DNA of 64,000 nt from Candidatus Aenigmatarchaeota archaeon (GTDB lineage: Archaea; Aenigmatarchaeota; Aenigmatarchaeia; GW2011-AR5), in the NCBI GenBank assembly GCA_016198685.1, contig JACQID010000007.1, positions 1 to 64,000 of the forward strand, written 5' to 3'. Below are positions 48,451 through 57,722 of the stretch, piece by piece; position 1 is the first letter of the stretch, and every line of letters starts with the position of its first letter. Made by a program: the position numbers and the translations under genes. The notes under the pieces are model-generated. The model was given only the letters and a program-made list of their open reading frames with translations, was not told the DNA's origin and made no database searches.

Positions 48451-49809
48451 ATGGCTATGAAGCAGTTCGATCTTGTGGTCATAGGCGCAGGTTCCGGCTT
48501 AAATGTTGCAACAAAAGCAGCTGCCGCCGGCCTCAAAGTCGCTATCGTAGAAGAAGGTCCTATGGGAGGTACCTGCCTTAATAGGGGTTGCATACCGTCA
48601 AAGATAGTGCTTCATTCTGCGGATGTCGCTGAGACTATAGATGGCGCGCGCCGTTTCGGGATAGTGCCGAAAGGTTATAGCGTAGACTTTGCAAAGGTGA
48701 CAAGGCGCGCCTCAAACGCCGTGGATGAGGAATCGCGGGAAATAGAGGAAGGGATAAAGGACACCCAAAACCTTGCGTTATTCAAGGCACGGGCACGGTT
48801 CATTGGCGAACGGACAGTTGCTGCAGGAAATGAAATGATACAAGGCAAGAAGATCGTGATTGCCGCAGGCACGAGACCGGCCATGCCTTCTATTCCCGGA
48901 ATAAACAAAGTGAAATACATGACGAGCGATGAAGCGTTGCGAGTCAAGAAACAGCCTAAAAGCATGATAATACTTGGCGGTGGATTCATAGCCGCGGAGA
49001 TGGCCCACTTTTACGGTGCGCTAGGCACGAAAATCACAATAATCCAGAGAAGCACGATGCTAAGAAATGAAGATAAAGAAATAGCCGATGCATACACAAA
49101 GGCAGCCGGCAAAAAATACAAGCTAATGCTTGGATATGAATCGAAGAGCGTTTCGCAGAAAGGCAAGAAGATAACACTAATTATCAAGAATCAATCCGGT
49201 GCAAAGTCTATAAGTGCAGATTCACTTCTTGTTGCAACCGGCCGCGTGCCGAATTCCGATGTTCTTGATGTCGCGAAAGCCGGGATTGATGTTGATGATC
49301 GCGGTTACATCAGGACAAATGATTATCTGGAGACCAGCGCGAAAAATGTCTGGGCATTGGGGGATATTGCAGGCAAATATTTGCTGAAGCATTCAGCGAA
49401 CCTTGAAGCGCAGTACGTATGGAACAGTATTCTGGGGGACAGGAAGATGGTTGATTACTGGCCAATGCCTCATGCCATATTTTCTTCGCCTCAGATAGCT
49501 GCTGTCGGCTATACTGAAGAAGAATTGAAAGAGCAGGGCGCTGATTATTCCGGATCAACGTATTACTATCGCAGCACAGGCATGGGTCTTGCACTCGATG
49601 AGAAGGACGGCTTTGTTAAAATCTTGCTTGCCAAGAAAAGCGGAAAGATACTCGGCTGCCATATCGTAGGTCCTGACGCCGCATCCATCATACATGAAGT
49701 GATTGTCGCCATGAAAGCCGGGCTCACCGCGGATGCCGTTGGCAGAACCGTGCATATCCATCCTGCCTTATCCGAAGTTGTGCAGCGTGCCGCGCTGAAA
49801 GCGCGATAA
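48451..49809 (+). CDS. FAD-dependent pyridine-nucleotide disulfide oxidoreductase (lipoamide dehydrogenase-like)
   Basis: 452 residues from the ATG at 48451. FAD site GAGSGLN at 12-18, redox-active CLNRGC (Cys42, Cys47), NAD site ILGGGFIAAEMAH (about 175), FAD loop VWALGDIAGKY (about 308), and C-terminal HIHPALSEVV with the active-site His. It matches dihydrolipoamide or mercuric reductases, but no lipoyl-domain partners are nearby. It may reduce a thioredoxin-type or CoA-type disulfide. Confidence 0.9.
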   Translation: MAMKQFDLVVIGAGSGLNVATKAAAAGLKVAIVEEGPMGGTCLNRGCIPSKIVLHSADVAETIDGARRFGIVPKGYSVDFAKVTRRASNAVDEESREIEEGIKDTQNLALFKARARFIGERTVAAGNEMIQGKKIVIAAGTRPAMPSIPGINKVKYMTSDEALRVKKQPKSMIILGGGFIAAEMAHFYGALGTKITIIQRSTMLRNEDKEIADAYTKAAGKKYKLMLGYESKSVSQKGKKITLIIKNQSGAKSISADSLLVATGRVPNSDVLDVAKAGIDVDDRGYIRTNDYLETSAKNVWALGDIAGKYLLKHSANLEAQYVWNSILGDRKMVDYWPMPHAIFSSPQIAAVGYTEEELKEQGADYSGSTYYYRSTGMGLALDEKDGFVKILLAKKSGKILGCHIVGPDAASIIHEVIVAMKAGLTADAVGRTVHIHPALSEVVQRAALKAR

Positions 49810-49855
49810 AACTTTGCTTAGGAACTTAAATATTTTATTTAAAATAAATATATTT

Positions 49856-50476
49856 GTGAAACCGACCATCATAGCCCCAATAGGCGGCGACAGTTCTGCC
49901 ATCTTTCGCGGAATCCGGGAATTCGGCGCGGAAAAGATAATTCTTCTGCATGTGCGTGAACATAGGAAGGATGCGGATAATCTCAAGGCCGAACTGGCCA
50001 AATTCTCTGTTCCTGCTCTTTCCATGCAAATGAGTGAGCCTGTATGGGAATCGATTTTCAGGACCATCGGACAGATGCGCAATGAAGATTCCATGATTAA
50101 TGTTGGCGCTTCATATTCCCGTCTAAAATCTGCCGCAATTTCCGCGGCATTTGTGAATGGCATGAGGGGGTTTGATGTTGAGGGCGATAAAATAATGCCG
50201 TTGCCCGTGCTGAAGCTGCCGTATTACGGCATGATAGCAAAGAAGAAGATGGAGATACTCCAATTCCTGGCGAAGCATGGCGGCAAAGAATCCGCTCTTG
50301 AATCCATAACAAAAAGCCTGAACATGAGTCTTCCGCTATTATCCTATTACATTAACGGCAATGCGAAAACCGAAGGCCTGAAGCAGGCAGGACTTGTGGA
50401 AACTAAGGCAAAAGGAAGGCACGTTATAGTTTTTCTTACTTTGACAGGCAGACTGCTTATGGAATCCATCGCATAA
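49856..50476 (+). CDS. CARF-like domain winged-helix regulator (Csa3/HFX_2341-like)
   Basis: 206 residues from the GTG at 49856; a TATA-like box about 27 bp upstream fits. The N-terminal Rossmann-like domain starts KPTIIAPIGGDSSAIFRGIRE, and the middle INVGASYSRLKSAAISAAFVNG is a CARF-like ligand loop. The C-terminal winged helix (KMEILQFLAKHGG... SLPLLSYYINGNAKTEGLKQAGLVETKAKG) should bind DNA. Such proteins sense cyclic oligoadenylate in type III CRISPR or related signals. No CRISPR effector is in the window. The PIN-like protein follows 31 bp later. Confidence 0.75.
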   Translation: MKPTIIAPIGGDSSAIFRGIREFGAEKIILLHVREHRKDADNLKAELAKFSVPALSMQMSEPVWESIFRTIGQMRNEDSMINVGASYSRLKSAAISAAFVNGMRGFDVEGDKIMPLPVLKLPYYGMIAKKKMEILQFLAKHGGKESALESITKSLNMSLPLLSYYINGNAKTEGLKQAGLVETKAKGRHVIVFLTLTGRLLMESIA

Positions 50477-50507
50477 AGAACCTGCTGCATACAATGCAAA
50501 GACTTAT

Positions 50508-51530
50508 ATGGATTTGCCAAACGAATACATCATGGGCGACAAAATCGGCTGGCTTGAGAGGCTTGCCGGAAGCGGCGCATATGACACGATACTAATGGAC
50601 AGCTCCGTAATCAGCATTAATACGGACGGAGCGTCCACTATAAGGGATGCCAAAAATCTTCGTGACATAAATCCCGATGACCTGGATTACACGCTACAGG
50701 AGTTGGACGAGCATTTGGCTTTTCTGAATTCGGATATTTCCTGCAAGATTTACACGATACCCGAAGTTGTGGCCGAATTTGGAAGACTGAAGTCGGGTAT
50801 TGACAATCATTATAAGCTCATAAATACGATTGAAGAAAACAAGGTACGAAGGGCGGGAAGAAACGTACGTAATAAGCGCAAGAAATATAGGCGTAGGCCG
50901 GAAGTTTGGGATGCGCCGGAAAGGGTGTGGGCGAGAAACAGGCAGGTGTCCACCGAGAAAAAAGAAACAAGCGAGCAATATACGTTGTTCAGGTATGTTC
51001 AGGATGCGGTTTCAGGAATAGAAAATGCCCTCGGCGGGCGATTAATTCCTGTCGTCAACCCCGGAACTTACGAGGACTTGAAAGCAGTTGTGAACGAATT
51101 ATCAGAAGCGAAAAGTCTCAAAAAGCCATATGCGCAAGGATTTGGAAGATATGATTATACGGATTTGCACACCGATGAGGCGATAATCAGTATGGCTATC
51201 TATCTTGCCGTTTTTGAAGGCAGAAGTGTGGGCGTGGCTACGGAAGATTTCGACTTGGCAAGAATACTTACGGAAGCATGCAGATATTGGAACGCCATAG
51301 AAGCATCGGAAGGGATTGAAGGAATTGATTTTAAGCTAAAAGGAAATCCTGTGATTTTAATGCAGTACAATGCCAAAGGCAGCTACGGGTTTAGCACCAA
51401 CGAAATGCGTTCTTCGGGCAATGGCATATGCAGGGTATATTCCGACAATGAGGAAGACATGCGGTTTCGGGAAAGATGCCTAGACATTTCGCGAAAAGCA
51501 GCCGATTACAAGGCGGCGAAGGTCGCGTAA
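50508..51530 (+). CDS. PIN-like nuclease domain protein
   Basis: 340 residues (332 if the ATG at 50532, which fits TATA-like spacing better, is used). The N-terminal strand TILMDSSVISI holds the first Asp (Asp31), IPEVVAEF brings a Glu, and a long basic segment (KVRRAGRNVRNKRKKYRRR) may bind RNA. Then TDEAIISMAIYLAVFEGRSVGVATEDFDLARIL gives the later acidic residues, matching the PIN fold. Likely an RNase. It lies just after a CARF-like regulator, so a stress or defence role is inferred. Confidence 0.6.
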   Translation: MDLPNEYIMGDKIGWLERLAGSGAYDTILMDSSVISINTDGASTIRDAKNLRDINPDDLDYTLQELDEHLAFLNSDISCKIYTIPEVVAEFGRLKSGIDNHYKLINTIEENKVRRAGRNVRNKRKKYRRRPEVWDAPERVWARNRQVSTEKKETSEQYTLFRYVQDAVSGIENALGGRLIPVVNPGTYEDLKAVVNELSEAKSLKKPYAQGFGRYDYTDLHTDEAIISMAIYLAVFEGRSVGVATEDFDLARILTEACRYWNAIEASEGIEGIDFKLKGNPVILMQYNAKGSYGFSTNEMRSSGNGICRVYSDNEEDMRFRERCLDISRKAADYKAAKVA

Positions 51531-51565
51531 GACTCTATTTTTATGCGTAATAAGTTACAAGAATC

Positions 51566-52246
51566 ATGGAGACGCGCTTCTGGGAAATTGATTTCTTCCG
51601 TGGATGCGCCGTCATTCTCATGGTCATATATCATTTCTTTTATGACATGAATTTCTTCGCAGGCGGGAATTACGACATTTCTTCGGGCATACTCTGGCTA
51701 ATTGGAAGAGCAGCTGCAGTCTTGTTTGTGTTCATTGCAGGCGTTTCAATGAGCCTGAGCTATTCCAGGAACCATGATTTCATGAAGTTCCTGCGCAGAG
51801 GCGCAAAGATATTAGCGGCAGCCGGAGGAATAACTTTGATCACGTGGCTTTTCTTTCCCGACAAGTTTATCGTGTTCGGAATTCTGCACATGATCGGTGT
51901 TTCTTCGATTCTGGCATATCCGCTTCTTAAGCGGATGAAACTGAACGTTGTTTTGGGGGCATTCATATTCATTTCAGGGATAATGATGTGGCCGCATTTC
52001 ACGGATGTGCAATGGCTTTTATGGCTTGTGCCTCATGCATTCAATACATTCGATTATTTCCCGCTCTTTCCATGGTTTGGCCTAATGCTTCTTGGCATAG
52101 CCGCGGGTAATTATATTTATTGTGATAGACGCCTGCGCTTCAGGTCAAGAATTACTATAATAGAAGCCTTGGGAAGGCACTCCCTTTTGATTTATCTTGT
52201 TCATCAGCCTCTTCTTCTTGGACTAATCTACCTTCTATATCTTTGA
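51566..52246 (+). CDS. DUF1624 / heparan-alpha-glucosaminide acetyltransferase-like membrane protein
   Basis: 226 residues with seven hydrophobic helices. The N-terminal RFWEIDFFRGCAVILMVIYHFFYD is the family signature, with a His near the membrane surface; SSGILWLIGRAAAVLFVFIAGVSMSLSYSR follows. Members transfer acetyl groups across the membrane to sugars or other acceptors. The acceptor is unknown. No neighbouring glycan genes. Confidence 0.8.
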   Translation: METRFWEIDFFRGCAVILMVIYHFFYDMNFFAGGNYDISSGILWLIGRAAAVLFVFIAGVSMSLSYSRNHDFMKFLRRGAKILAAAGGITLITWLFFPDKFIVFGILHMIGVSSILAYPLLKRMKLNVVLGAFIFISGIMMWPHFTDVQWLLWLVPHAFNTFDYFPLFPWFGLMLLGIAAGNYIYCDRRLRFRSRITIIEALGRHSLLIYLVHQPLLLGLIYLLYL

Positions 52247-52274
52247 TTTATCTTTTCAGATGCAATAGGATCAA

Positions 52275-52667
52275 ATGAAGTTTTACATAGCATCGCGGTT
52301 TGGAAAAGCGGCTGAAGTTAAGGAAATGACAAAAAAACTTGAGGAAATGGGCCACAGCGTAACCACGGACTGGACGCAGCACGGCGCGATTAAGCCGTAT
52401 TCGCAGAACGCGTCAAAGGCCATGCTTTATTCGATAGAAGATGTGCAAGGAGTTCTCAACAGCGACGTCTTTATACTCATCACTGACGAGGGCGGAAAAG
52501 GCATGTATGTGGAATTAGGAGTTGCCATTGCCTCATTCATAGAGAAGAAAACCCCGAGAATATACATAGTTGGGGCTCACAATGAAAACACCATATTCTT
52601 TTTCCACCCGTCCATTTCGCGCAAGCAGAACATGGAAGAAGTGTTCAACGATCTGAAATATAGGTAA
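52275..52667 (+). CDS. Nucleoside 2-deoxyribosyltransferase-like protein
   Basis: 130 residues of the Rossmann-like family that transfers deoxyribose or hydrolyses nucleotide N-glycosides. MKFYIASRF starts it; DWTQHG follows, then SDVFILITDEGGKGMYVELGVAIA (about 77-101) with the active-site Glu. The family also includes nucleotide-hydrolase and NAD-consuming defence effectors, so the reaction here is not certain. Sits between the acyltransferase-like gene and the convergent PduO gene. Confidence 0.8.
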   Translation: MKFYIASRFGKAAEVKEMTKKLEEMGHSVTTDWTQHGAIKPYSQNASKAMLYSIEDVQGVLNSDVFILITDEGGKGMYVELGVAIASFIEKKTPRIYIVGAHNENTIFFFHPSISRKQNMEEVFNDLKYR

Positions 52668-52672
52668 ATGTT

Positions 52673-53194
52673 TCAGGCCTGATTTTTCCATTTGTGTTCT
52701 TCTATGCCGGCCCTTTTATTCACAAGCCTCGCCAATGCGAAGAATAGATCGGAGAGGCGGTTGAGATAGCGGAAAACTTCGCGATTCGTCGTTTCTTTTT
52801 CCGATAGCCTGAGAAATGCCCGCTCGGCCTTCCTTGCGCTTGCGCGGCACGAATGCAGCAGCGCGTCATCCTGGGTCTGGCCTGGAAGTATGAAATTCTG
52901 GAGTGGCGGAAGCTCAGCTTCCGCCTTTTTCATTGCATCTTCGAGCTTCACAATATCGGAAGGCGTAATCATACCCTTGCCTGAAAGGCTTGCAAGGTCG
53001 GCTCCCGCGCTGAAGATTGTCTCGCTTATGCGTGTAAGAGTCGCCTTTAGTTCTTTGTCATTTATTGCGGCACGCGCAAGGCCGACAGAGGCATTCAGTT
53101 CATCGAGCGCTCCGATTGCATCAATCCGCAAGGATGTTTTCTTGGTTTCCCCCCCGACAAGGCTTGTATCATCGGAATCCTGGAAATTTTTCAT
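52673..53194 (-). CDS. PduO-type ATP:cob(I)alamin adenosyltransferase
   Basis: 173 residues from the ATG at 53194; the longer frame upstream overlaps the divergent gene and is not coding-like. DDTSLVGGETKKTSLRIDAIGALDELNASVG (about 7-37) binds ATP, and the C-terminal LNRLSDLFFALARLVN holds the cobalamin-site helix. It makes adenosylcobalamin in the cytosol. No other B12 gene is here, suggesting salvage. Divergent from the DUF1761 gene. Confidence 0.9.
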   Translation of the reverse strand: MKNFQDSDDTSLVGGETKKTSLRIDAIGALDELNASVGLARAAINDKELKATLTRISETIFSAGADLASLSGKGMITPSDIVKLEDAMKKAEAELPPLQNFILPGQTQDDALLHSCRASARKAERAFLRLSEKETTNREVFRYLNRLSDLFFALARLVNKRAGIEEHKWKNQA

Positions 53195-53233
53195 ATAGAT
53201 CAGCTTTATATGGCAGAAAAGCCATTTTAAATA

Positions 53234-53659
53234 ATGGCAATCGTGGACTTTAATATCGATGTTATGGTAGTCCTCATTTCGGCAGTGGCTTATACTGCTA
53301 TCGGATTTGTCTGGTATTCTGACATGCTTTTCGGCAAACAATGGAGAAAAATAATGAAAATAACTGCTGCTGACATAGCAAAGGCCAAGAAAAAAGGAAT
53401 GGCCATGGGCTTTACCGCAACTTTTGTTGCGTCAATAATATCAGCATTTGTGCTTGCGCAATTCGTGCGACTTGCAGGCGTTTCTTCTGCCCTTGAAGGC
53501 GCTATGGTCGGTGGTGTAGCATGGGTTGGTTTCATAGCCACAGTACTACTAACTTCGGTTGTGTATGAGAGCAAGCCAATCAAGCTATATACGATCAACG
53601 CCGGCTATCATCTTGTCGGCTTTGCCGTAATGGGCGCGATACTCGCATCAATGGCATAA
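53234..53659 (+). CDS. DUF1761-family membrane protein
   Basis: 141 residues with four membrane helices. The N-terminal TAIGFVWYSDMLFGKQWRKIM (about 21-41) is the DUF1761 hallmark. The family has no known function. The SRPBCC gene starts two bases after its stop, so the two are probably an operon. Divergent from the cobalamin adenosyltransferase, with 39 bp between the starts. Confidence 0.8.
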   Translation: MAIVDFNIDVMVVLISAVAYTAIGFVWYSDMLFGKQWRKIMKITAADIAKAKKKGMAMGFTATFVASIISAFVLAQFVRLAGVSSALEGAMVGGVAWVGFIATVLLTSVVYESKPIKLYTINAGYHLVGFAVMGAILASMA

Positions 53660-53661
53660 GA

Positions 53662-54054
53662 ATGAAGACAATACGTCAGTCTATTATTTTCAACGCTTCT
53701 TCTCACGAGATCTTTGAGATGCTGATGGATTCAGAGAAGCATTCATTCTTCACAGATGACAAGGCTTCCATAAGCCGGAAAGTGGGCGGCAAAATCTCGG
53801 CATATGGCGGCTATATTGAAGGCAAAAATCTCGAGATAATTCCTGATAAAAAGATGGTGCAGGAATGGCGCGCAATCGACTGGGATGACGGGATTTGGTC
53901 TATAATTACTTTTGAATTCAAGGCCTCCGGGAGGGGATGCAAGCTTATCTTCACTCAGGAAGGCGTCCCTGACAACCAGTTCAAAGAAATAAGCAAGGGC
54001 TGGAAGGAACATTACTGGGATAGGATGAAGAAAGTGCTGGAGAGTCGTCAATAA
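53662..54054 (+). CDS. SRPBCC / AHSA1-like protein
   Basis: 130 residues of the START-like fold that cups a hydrophobic ligand or binds Hsp90 in eukaryotes. Typical features: IRQSIIFNASSHEIFEMLMDSEKHSFFTD at the start, GGKISAYGGYIEGKNLEIIPDKKMVQEWRA in the middle and GWKEHYWDRMKKVL at the C-terminus. No enzyme residues are visible. Co-transcribed with the DUF1761 gene. The 133 bp after it show no further gene. Confidence 0.88.
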   Translation: MKTIRQSIIFNASSHEIFEMLMDSEKHSFFTDDKASISRKVGGKISAYGGYIEGKNLEIIPDKKMVQEWRAIDWDDGIWSIITFEFKASGRGCKLIFTQEGVPDNQFKEISKGWKEHYWDRMKKVLESRQ

Positions 54055-54187
54055 ATTTTGTTGCATGAATGACTCTCTGGTGCCCAGCTGCATTCCATAA
54101 AGCCATGACTTATTGTTGTCTACCCGAACCTTTGCAGCAATGTCTTAGCAATAATCAAATTTATATGATGGCAAACCAATTATTTGC

Positions 54188-55645
54188 ATGTATAAGATTT
54201 ACATTGACGGGTCATGGGTAAATTCTTTTTCGGGAAAGACATTTGAAAGTTTCAATCCTGCGACGAGAAAATCCATCGGCACTTTTCAGCAAGGGGATGC
54301 TGCAGACGCAAAGCAGGCGATAGACGCTGCGCAAGATGCGCAGAAAAACTGGGCCGATACGCCTGCGCCTTCAAGGGCAAAAATACTGTTCAATATACGC
54401 GATCTATTGATAAAGGACAAAGAGAGGCTCGGGCGGCTCGTGACAACGGAAATGGGCAAGATTCTGAAAGAAGGCATGGGCGACATTCAGGAAGCCATAG
54501 ACATCTTTGAATATATGGCAGGGGAGGGCCGAAGGCTATTTGGCCATACTGTGCCATCCGAGCTGCCGGATAAATTTTCCATGACTACCCGTCTTCCCAT
54601 AGGCGTAGTCTCAGTAATAACTCCGTGGAATTTTCCAATAGCGGTGCCGGCGTGGAAGATGGCGGCAGCGCTGATATGCGGAAACAGCATAGTATGGAAA
54701 CCTTCATCAGACACGCCGCTCTGCGCTGTCGAGCTTGTGAAAATATTTGAGAAAGCAGGCATGCCCAAGGGCGTTGTGAATTTAGTCACAGGGCCTGGTT
54801 CATCTGTAGGCGACGAGCTTGTGAGAAACAAAGCAGTAAGCGGCATATCATTCACCGGACATAGAGATACCGGAGAAGATATACTCAGGAAAGCTGGTGT
54901 CAAGAGGGTCGGCCTCGAACTTGGCGGCAAGAACGGCATAATAGTCATGGATGATGCGGATCTTGGTCTGGCAGTTGATGGGATAGTCTGGGGCGCTTAT
55001 GGAACATCTGGCCAAAGATGCACTGCGGCATCCAGAATTATAGCGCATGAAAAAATCTCTCAAAAACTTGAGAGATTATTGATCTCAAGGATTGCAAAAA
55101 TAAGAGTCGGGAATGGTTTGCAGAAAACTACGGATATGGGGCCTCTTATCAATGAAGGTGCGATCAAGAAATGCGAGAAATATATAGAGATAGGAAAAAA
55201 CGAGGGTGCAAAACTTGCATACGGCGGAAAAAGGCTTAATAGCAAAGGCTATTTCTTCTCGCCGAGCCTGTTCACAAAAGTCACGTCGGATATGAGAATA
55301 GCGCAGGAGGAAATATTCGGGCCGGTTTTATCAATGATCACTGTAAAGAATTTCGATGAAGTTATAGACACAATTAATTCTGTTGATTATGGGCTTTCAT
55401 CAAGCATATATACCAAGGATATGAAGGCGGCGTTCAGGGCAGTTCGGGAAATAGAGGCAGGCCTTACGTACGTGAATTCATCGACGACAGGCAGCGAGGC
55501 TCACATGCCTTTTGGGGGCGTCAAAGGAACAGGCAACGGCGTTCGGGAGGCAGGCATAATGGGTATAGAGGAATTCTCTAATGTCAAGACGGTCTACTTT
55601 GATTATTCCGGCCGCCTACAGAAGGCGCAGATAGATACCGGCTAG
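54188..55645 (+). CDS. NAD(P)-dependent aldehyde dehydrogenase
   Basis: 485 residues of the ALDH superfamily, oxidising a semialdehyde. TPWNFPIAVPAWKMAAAL is the NAD-binding part (about 143-160). GSSVGDELVRNKAVSGISFTGH, the catalytic Glu in ELGGKN (about 245) and Cys in GTSGQRCTAAS (about 279) are complete. The C-terminal SSTTGSEAHMPFGGVKGTGNG matches semialdehyde or aminoadipate-type ALDHs. The aminotransferase and glutamate dehydrogenase downstream point to amino-acid breakdown. The substrate is inferred. Confidence 0.92.
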   Translation: MYKIYIDGSWVNSFSGKTFESFNPATRKSIGTFQQGDAADAKQAIDAAQDAQKNWADTPAPSRAKILFNIRDLLIKDKERLGRLVTTEMGKILKEGMGDIQEAIDIFEYMAGEGRRLFGHTVPSELPDKFSMTTRLPIGVVSVITPWNFPIAVPAWKMAAALICGNSIVWKPSSDTPLCAVELVKIFEKAGMPKGVVNLVTGPGSSVGDELVRNKAVSGISFTGHRDTGEDILRKAGVKRVGLELGGKNGIIVMDDADLGLAVDGIVWGAYGTSGQRCTAASRIIAHEKISQKLERLLISRIAKIRVGNGLQKTTDMGPLINEGAIKKCEKYIEIGKNEGAKLAYGGKRLNSKGYFFSPSLFTKVTSDMRIAQEEIFGPVLSMITVKNFDEVIDTINSVDYGLSSSIYTKDMKAAFRAVREIEAGLTYVNSSTTGSEAHMPFGGVKGTGNGVREAGIMGIEEFSNVKTVYFDYSGRLQKAQIDTG

Positions 55646-56511
55646 CAATCATGCGGATATTGGAGATCCTTTAGAAACCGTTCCATTTCAGCTGAAAGCT
55701 GAACCTTTGGTTGGGGGTCGGCTGCTTCCGGGCGGTTTCTTCTCGTCCATTCATGGTCAAACGTTGCCTGCATTATTTCAATGTCGTCCCGCCATTGGCG
55801 GTCGGCCATCATATAGCTTATATATCTGTTTTCATATTCTCTTGTTTCCGTATCTAAGAAGGATTCTTCCAAAGGCATGCCGATGATCTCGTGGGCTTTG
55901 TCAGCAAGTCGTTTCATATAGGGGTGATTCTGGACATATATATGGTCTGGAAGGTACTTAGGGACGATAATTTCCAGCCCCATGGAGTCTATTCCATTCT
56001 CCTGCGCCTGAAAAAGAATCAAAGGCCCCGCACCCGCATTTTCCCTGTCGTCAGTGAGGGGATAAAGAGACGGATCGCTTGGTTTGCGGGAGCCGTGCGT
56101 ATAGTAATAATAAGCGTCTCTTGTGTGCGGGACATCGTTCCTGATGGTATCATCCATAAGCAGAAGTTTCCCTATGCCTAATTCTTGCGCTATATCTATG
56201 AACTGTTTAGCATATTCACTTTCTGCATTTTCAGGCTGCGTGCCGAGAAAAACTGCAAGTGCTTTGCCGTCAATTTCCATGAGATAGAAATCGTTTTCCG
56301 GCCCCGGAAAGTCGCGTATTTTCCCGTCGTGTATCAAGACACGGCTACCGCGTTTGTTATAATATGCCTGCCAAGGTATTATATGGGTTTTTCTTGTATT
56401 GACTCTGTGATATCCCCCCAAAGCGATGAGTTTGGCCGCATCATAGGAAATCTTTGTTTCATATGGATTTTTGAATGCTGCTATGAGCGGCAGGTTACCT
56501 TTTTCGGGCAT
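55642..56511 (-). CDS. PAC2-family-like protein
   Basis: 289 residues. The middle carries the PAC2-like pattern: GIGKLLLMDDTIRNDVPHTRD (about 113-133), then GAGPLILFQAQENGIDSMGLEIIVPKYLPDHIY, and a C-terminal helix with charged residues. PAC2 proteins are proteasome-assembly chaperones in eukaryotes and of uncertain role in archaea. The N- and C-terminal parts are extra to the core. Overlaps the ALDH 3' end by four bases. Confidence 0.55.
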   Translation of the reverse strand: MPEKGNLPLIAAFKNPYETKISYDAAKLIALGGYHRVNTRKTHIIPWQAYYNKRGSRVLIHDGKIRDFPGPENDFYLMEIDGKALAVFLGTQPENAESEYAKQFIDIAQELGIGKLLLMDDTIRNDVPHTRDAYYYYTHGSRKPSDPSLYPLTDDRENAGAGPLILFQAQENGIDSMGLEIIVPKYLPDHIYVQNHPYMKRLADKAHEIIGMPLEESFLDTETREYENRYISYMMADRQWRDDIEIMQATFDHEWTRRNRPEAADPQPKVQLSAEMERFLKDLQYPHDC

Positions 56512-56597
56512 TTTCTTTTCATGTTATAAAATATTAAATAGCTTGCGCTTGGGGCAGATAGGATTATATAGGGTAATGAACAATTATTAGCGGTATC

Positions 56598-57722
56598 ATG
56601 GTAGAGTTTGACGAGTTCGGCCCGGAGAAGATTCTGGAAGTCTATGATCCCAAGACCGGCATGCGGGGGTTCACTGTAATTGACAATACCGCTCTTGGCC
56701 CTGCAAAAGGAGGGATACGAATGACCCCTTCCGTTTCTATTCACGAGGTGGCCAAGCTTGCGAGGACCATGACGTGGAAATGCGCCATGGCAGAATTGCC
56801 TTTTGGCGGCGGGAAGTCAGGCATAATAGCAGATGACAGAAAGATAGACCGCGACAAAAAGATGGAAATAATACGTGCTTTTGCAAAGGCAATAAAAGTT
56901 GTCTGCCCCTCGCAATATGTAGCTGCGCCTGACATGAACACAGGCGAGGCTGAAATGGCGGAATTTGCATTGGCAAATGGCAGAATGAATTCGACTACAG
57001 GAAAGCCGGCTACCATGTGCGTGCGTCCAGGTGTCAAATGCGGGATACCCCACGAATACGGCTCAACAGGTTATGGCGTATTCCATGCTACAAAAGTCGC
57101 AGCAGAACATCTGAAGATAAGCCTCAAAGGCATGACAGTTTCAATAGAAGGATTTGGCAATGTAGGAACGTTTGCCATGAAATATCTTACAGAAAGCGGC
57201 GCGAAAGTCGTGGGAATTTCCGATTCAAAAGGCACAGTCTATTTGGCTGAAGGCTTTGATTATAACAAGATGATGGATGTAAAGGCATCGCAGGGCACAG
57301 TAACGAAATATCCTGGAGCCAAGATGCTTGATACTTCGGCGGTGTTTGAACTGCCTGTTGATGCAGTGATACCGGCAGCTATACCTAATTCAATCACTGA
57401 AAAAAATATGAATAAAATTAAAGCAAAAATATTAGTTGAAGCCGCTAATATACCCATGACACCGGAAATTGAAGAAAGATTCCATGCAAAAGGTGTGATT
57501 GTTATACCCGATTTCATCGCCAATGCAGGTGGCGTAATTTCCAGCTATGCAGAATACGTCGGAAAAAACCCCGAAGAGATGCTGAAACTCGTCGAGAAAA
57601 AAATAGTCAAAAATACAAGACTTGTCCTCGAAGAGGCGAAAAAAACTAAAGTAAGCCCGAGAACCTCTGGCATGGGCATAGCTATGCGCCGTGTACGCGA
57701 AGCCATGAAAAAGAATCGTTAA
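56598..57722 (+). CDS. gdhA: Glutamate dehydrogenase
   Basis: 374 residues, shorter at the N-terminus than most but with the core intact. It interconverts glutamate and 2-oxoglutarate plus ammonia with NAD(P). GPAKGGIRMTP (about 34), the catalytic Lys in ELPFGGGKSGI (about 69) and DMNTGEAEMAEF (about 114) are clear. EGFGNVGTFAMKYL (about 186) binds the dinucleotide. TATA-like sequence about 30 bp upstream. It can recycle the amino groups released by the aminotransferase at 58189. Confidence 0.94.
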   Translation: MVEFDEFGPEKILEVYDPKTGMRGFTVIDNTALGPAKGGIRMTPSVSIHEVAKLARTMTWKCAMAELPFGGGKSGIIADDRKIDRDKKMEIIRAFAKAIKVVCPSQYVAAPDMNTGEAEMAEFALANGRMNSTTGKPATMCVRPGVKCGIPHEYGSTGYGVFHATKVAAEHLKISLKGMTVSIEGFGNVGTFAMKYLTESGAKVVGISDSKGTVYLAEGFDYNKMMDVKASQGTVTKYPGAKMLDTSAVFELPVDAVIPAAIPNSITEKNMNKIKAKILVEAANIPMTPEIEERFHAKGVIVIPDFIANAGGVISSYAEYVGKNPEEMLKLVEKKIVKNTRLVLEEAKKTKVSPRTSGMGIAMRRVREAMKKNR

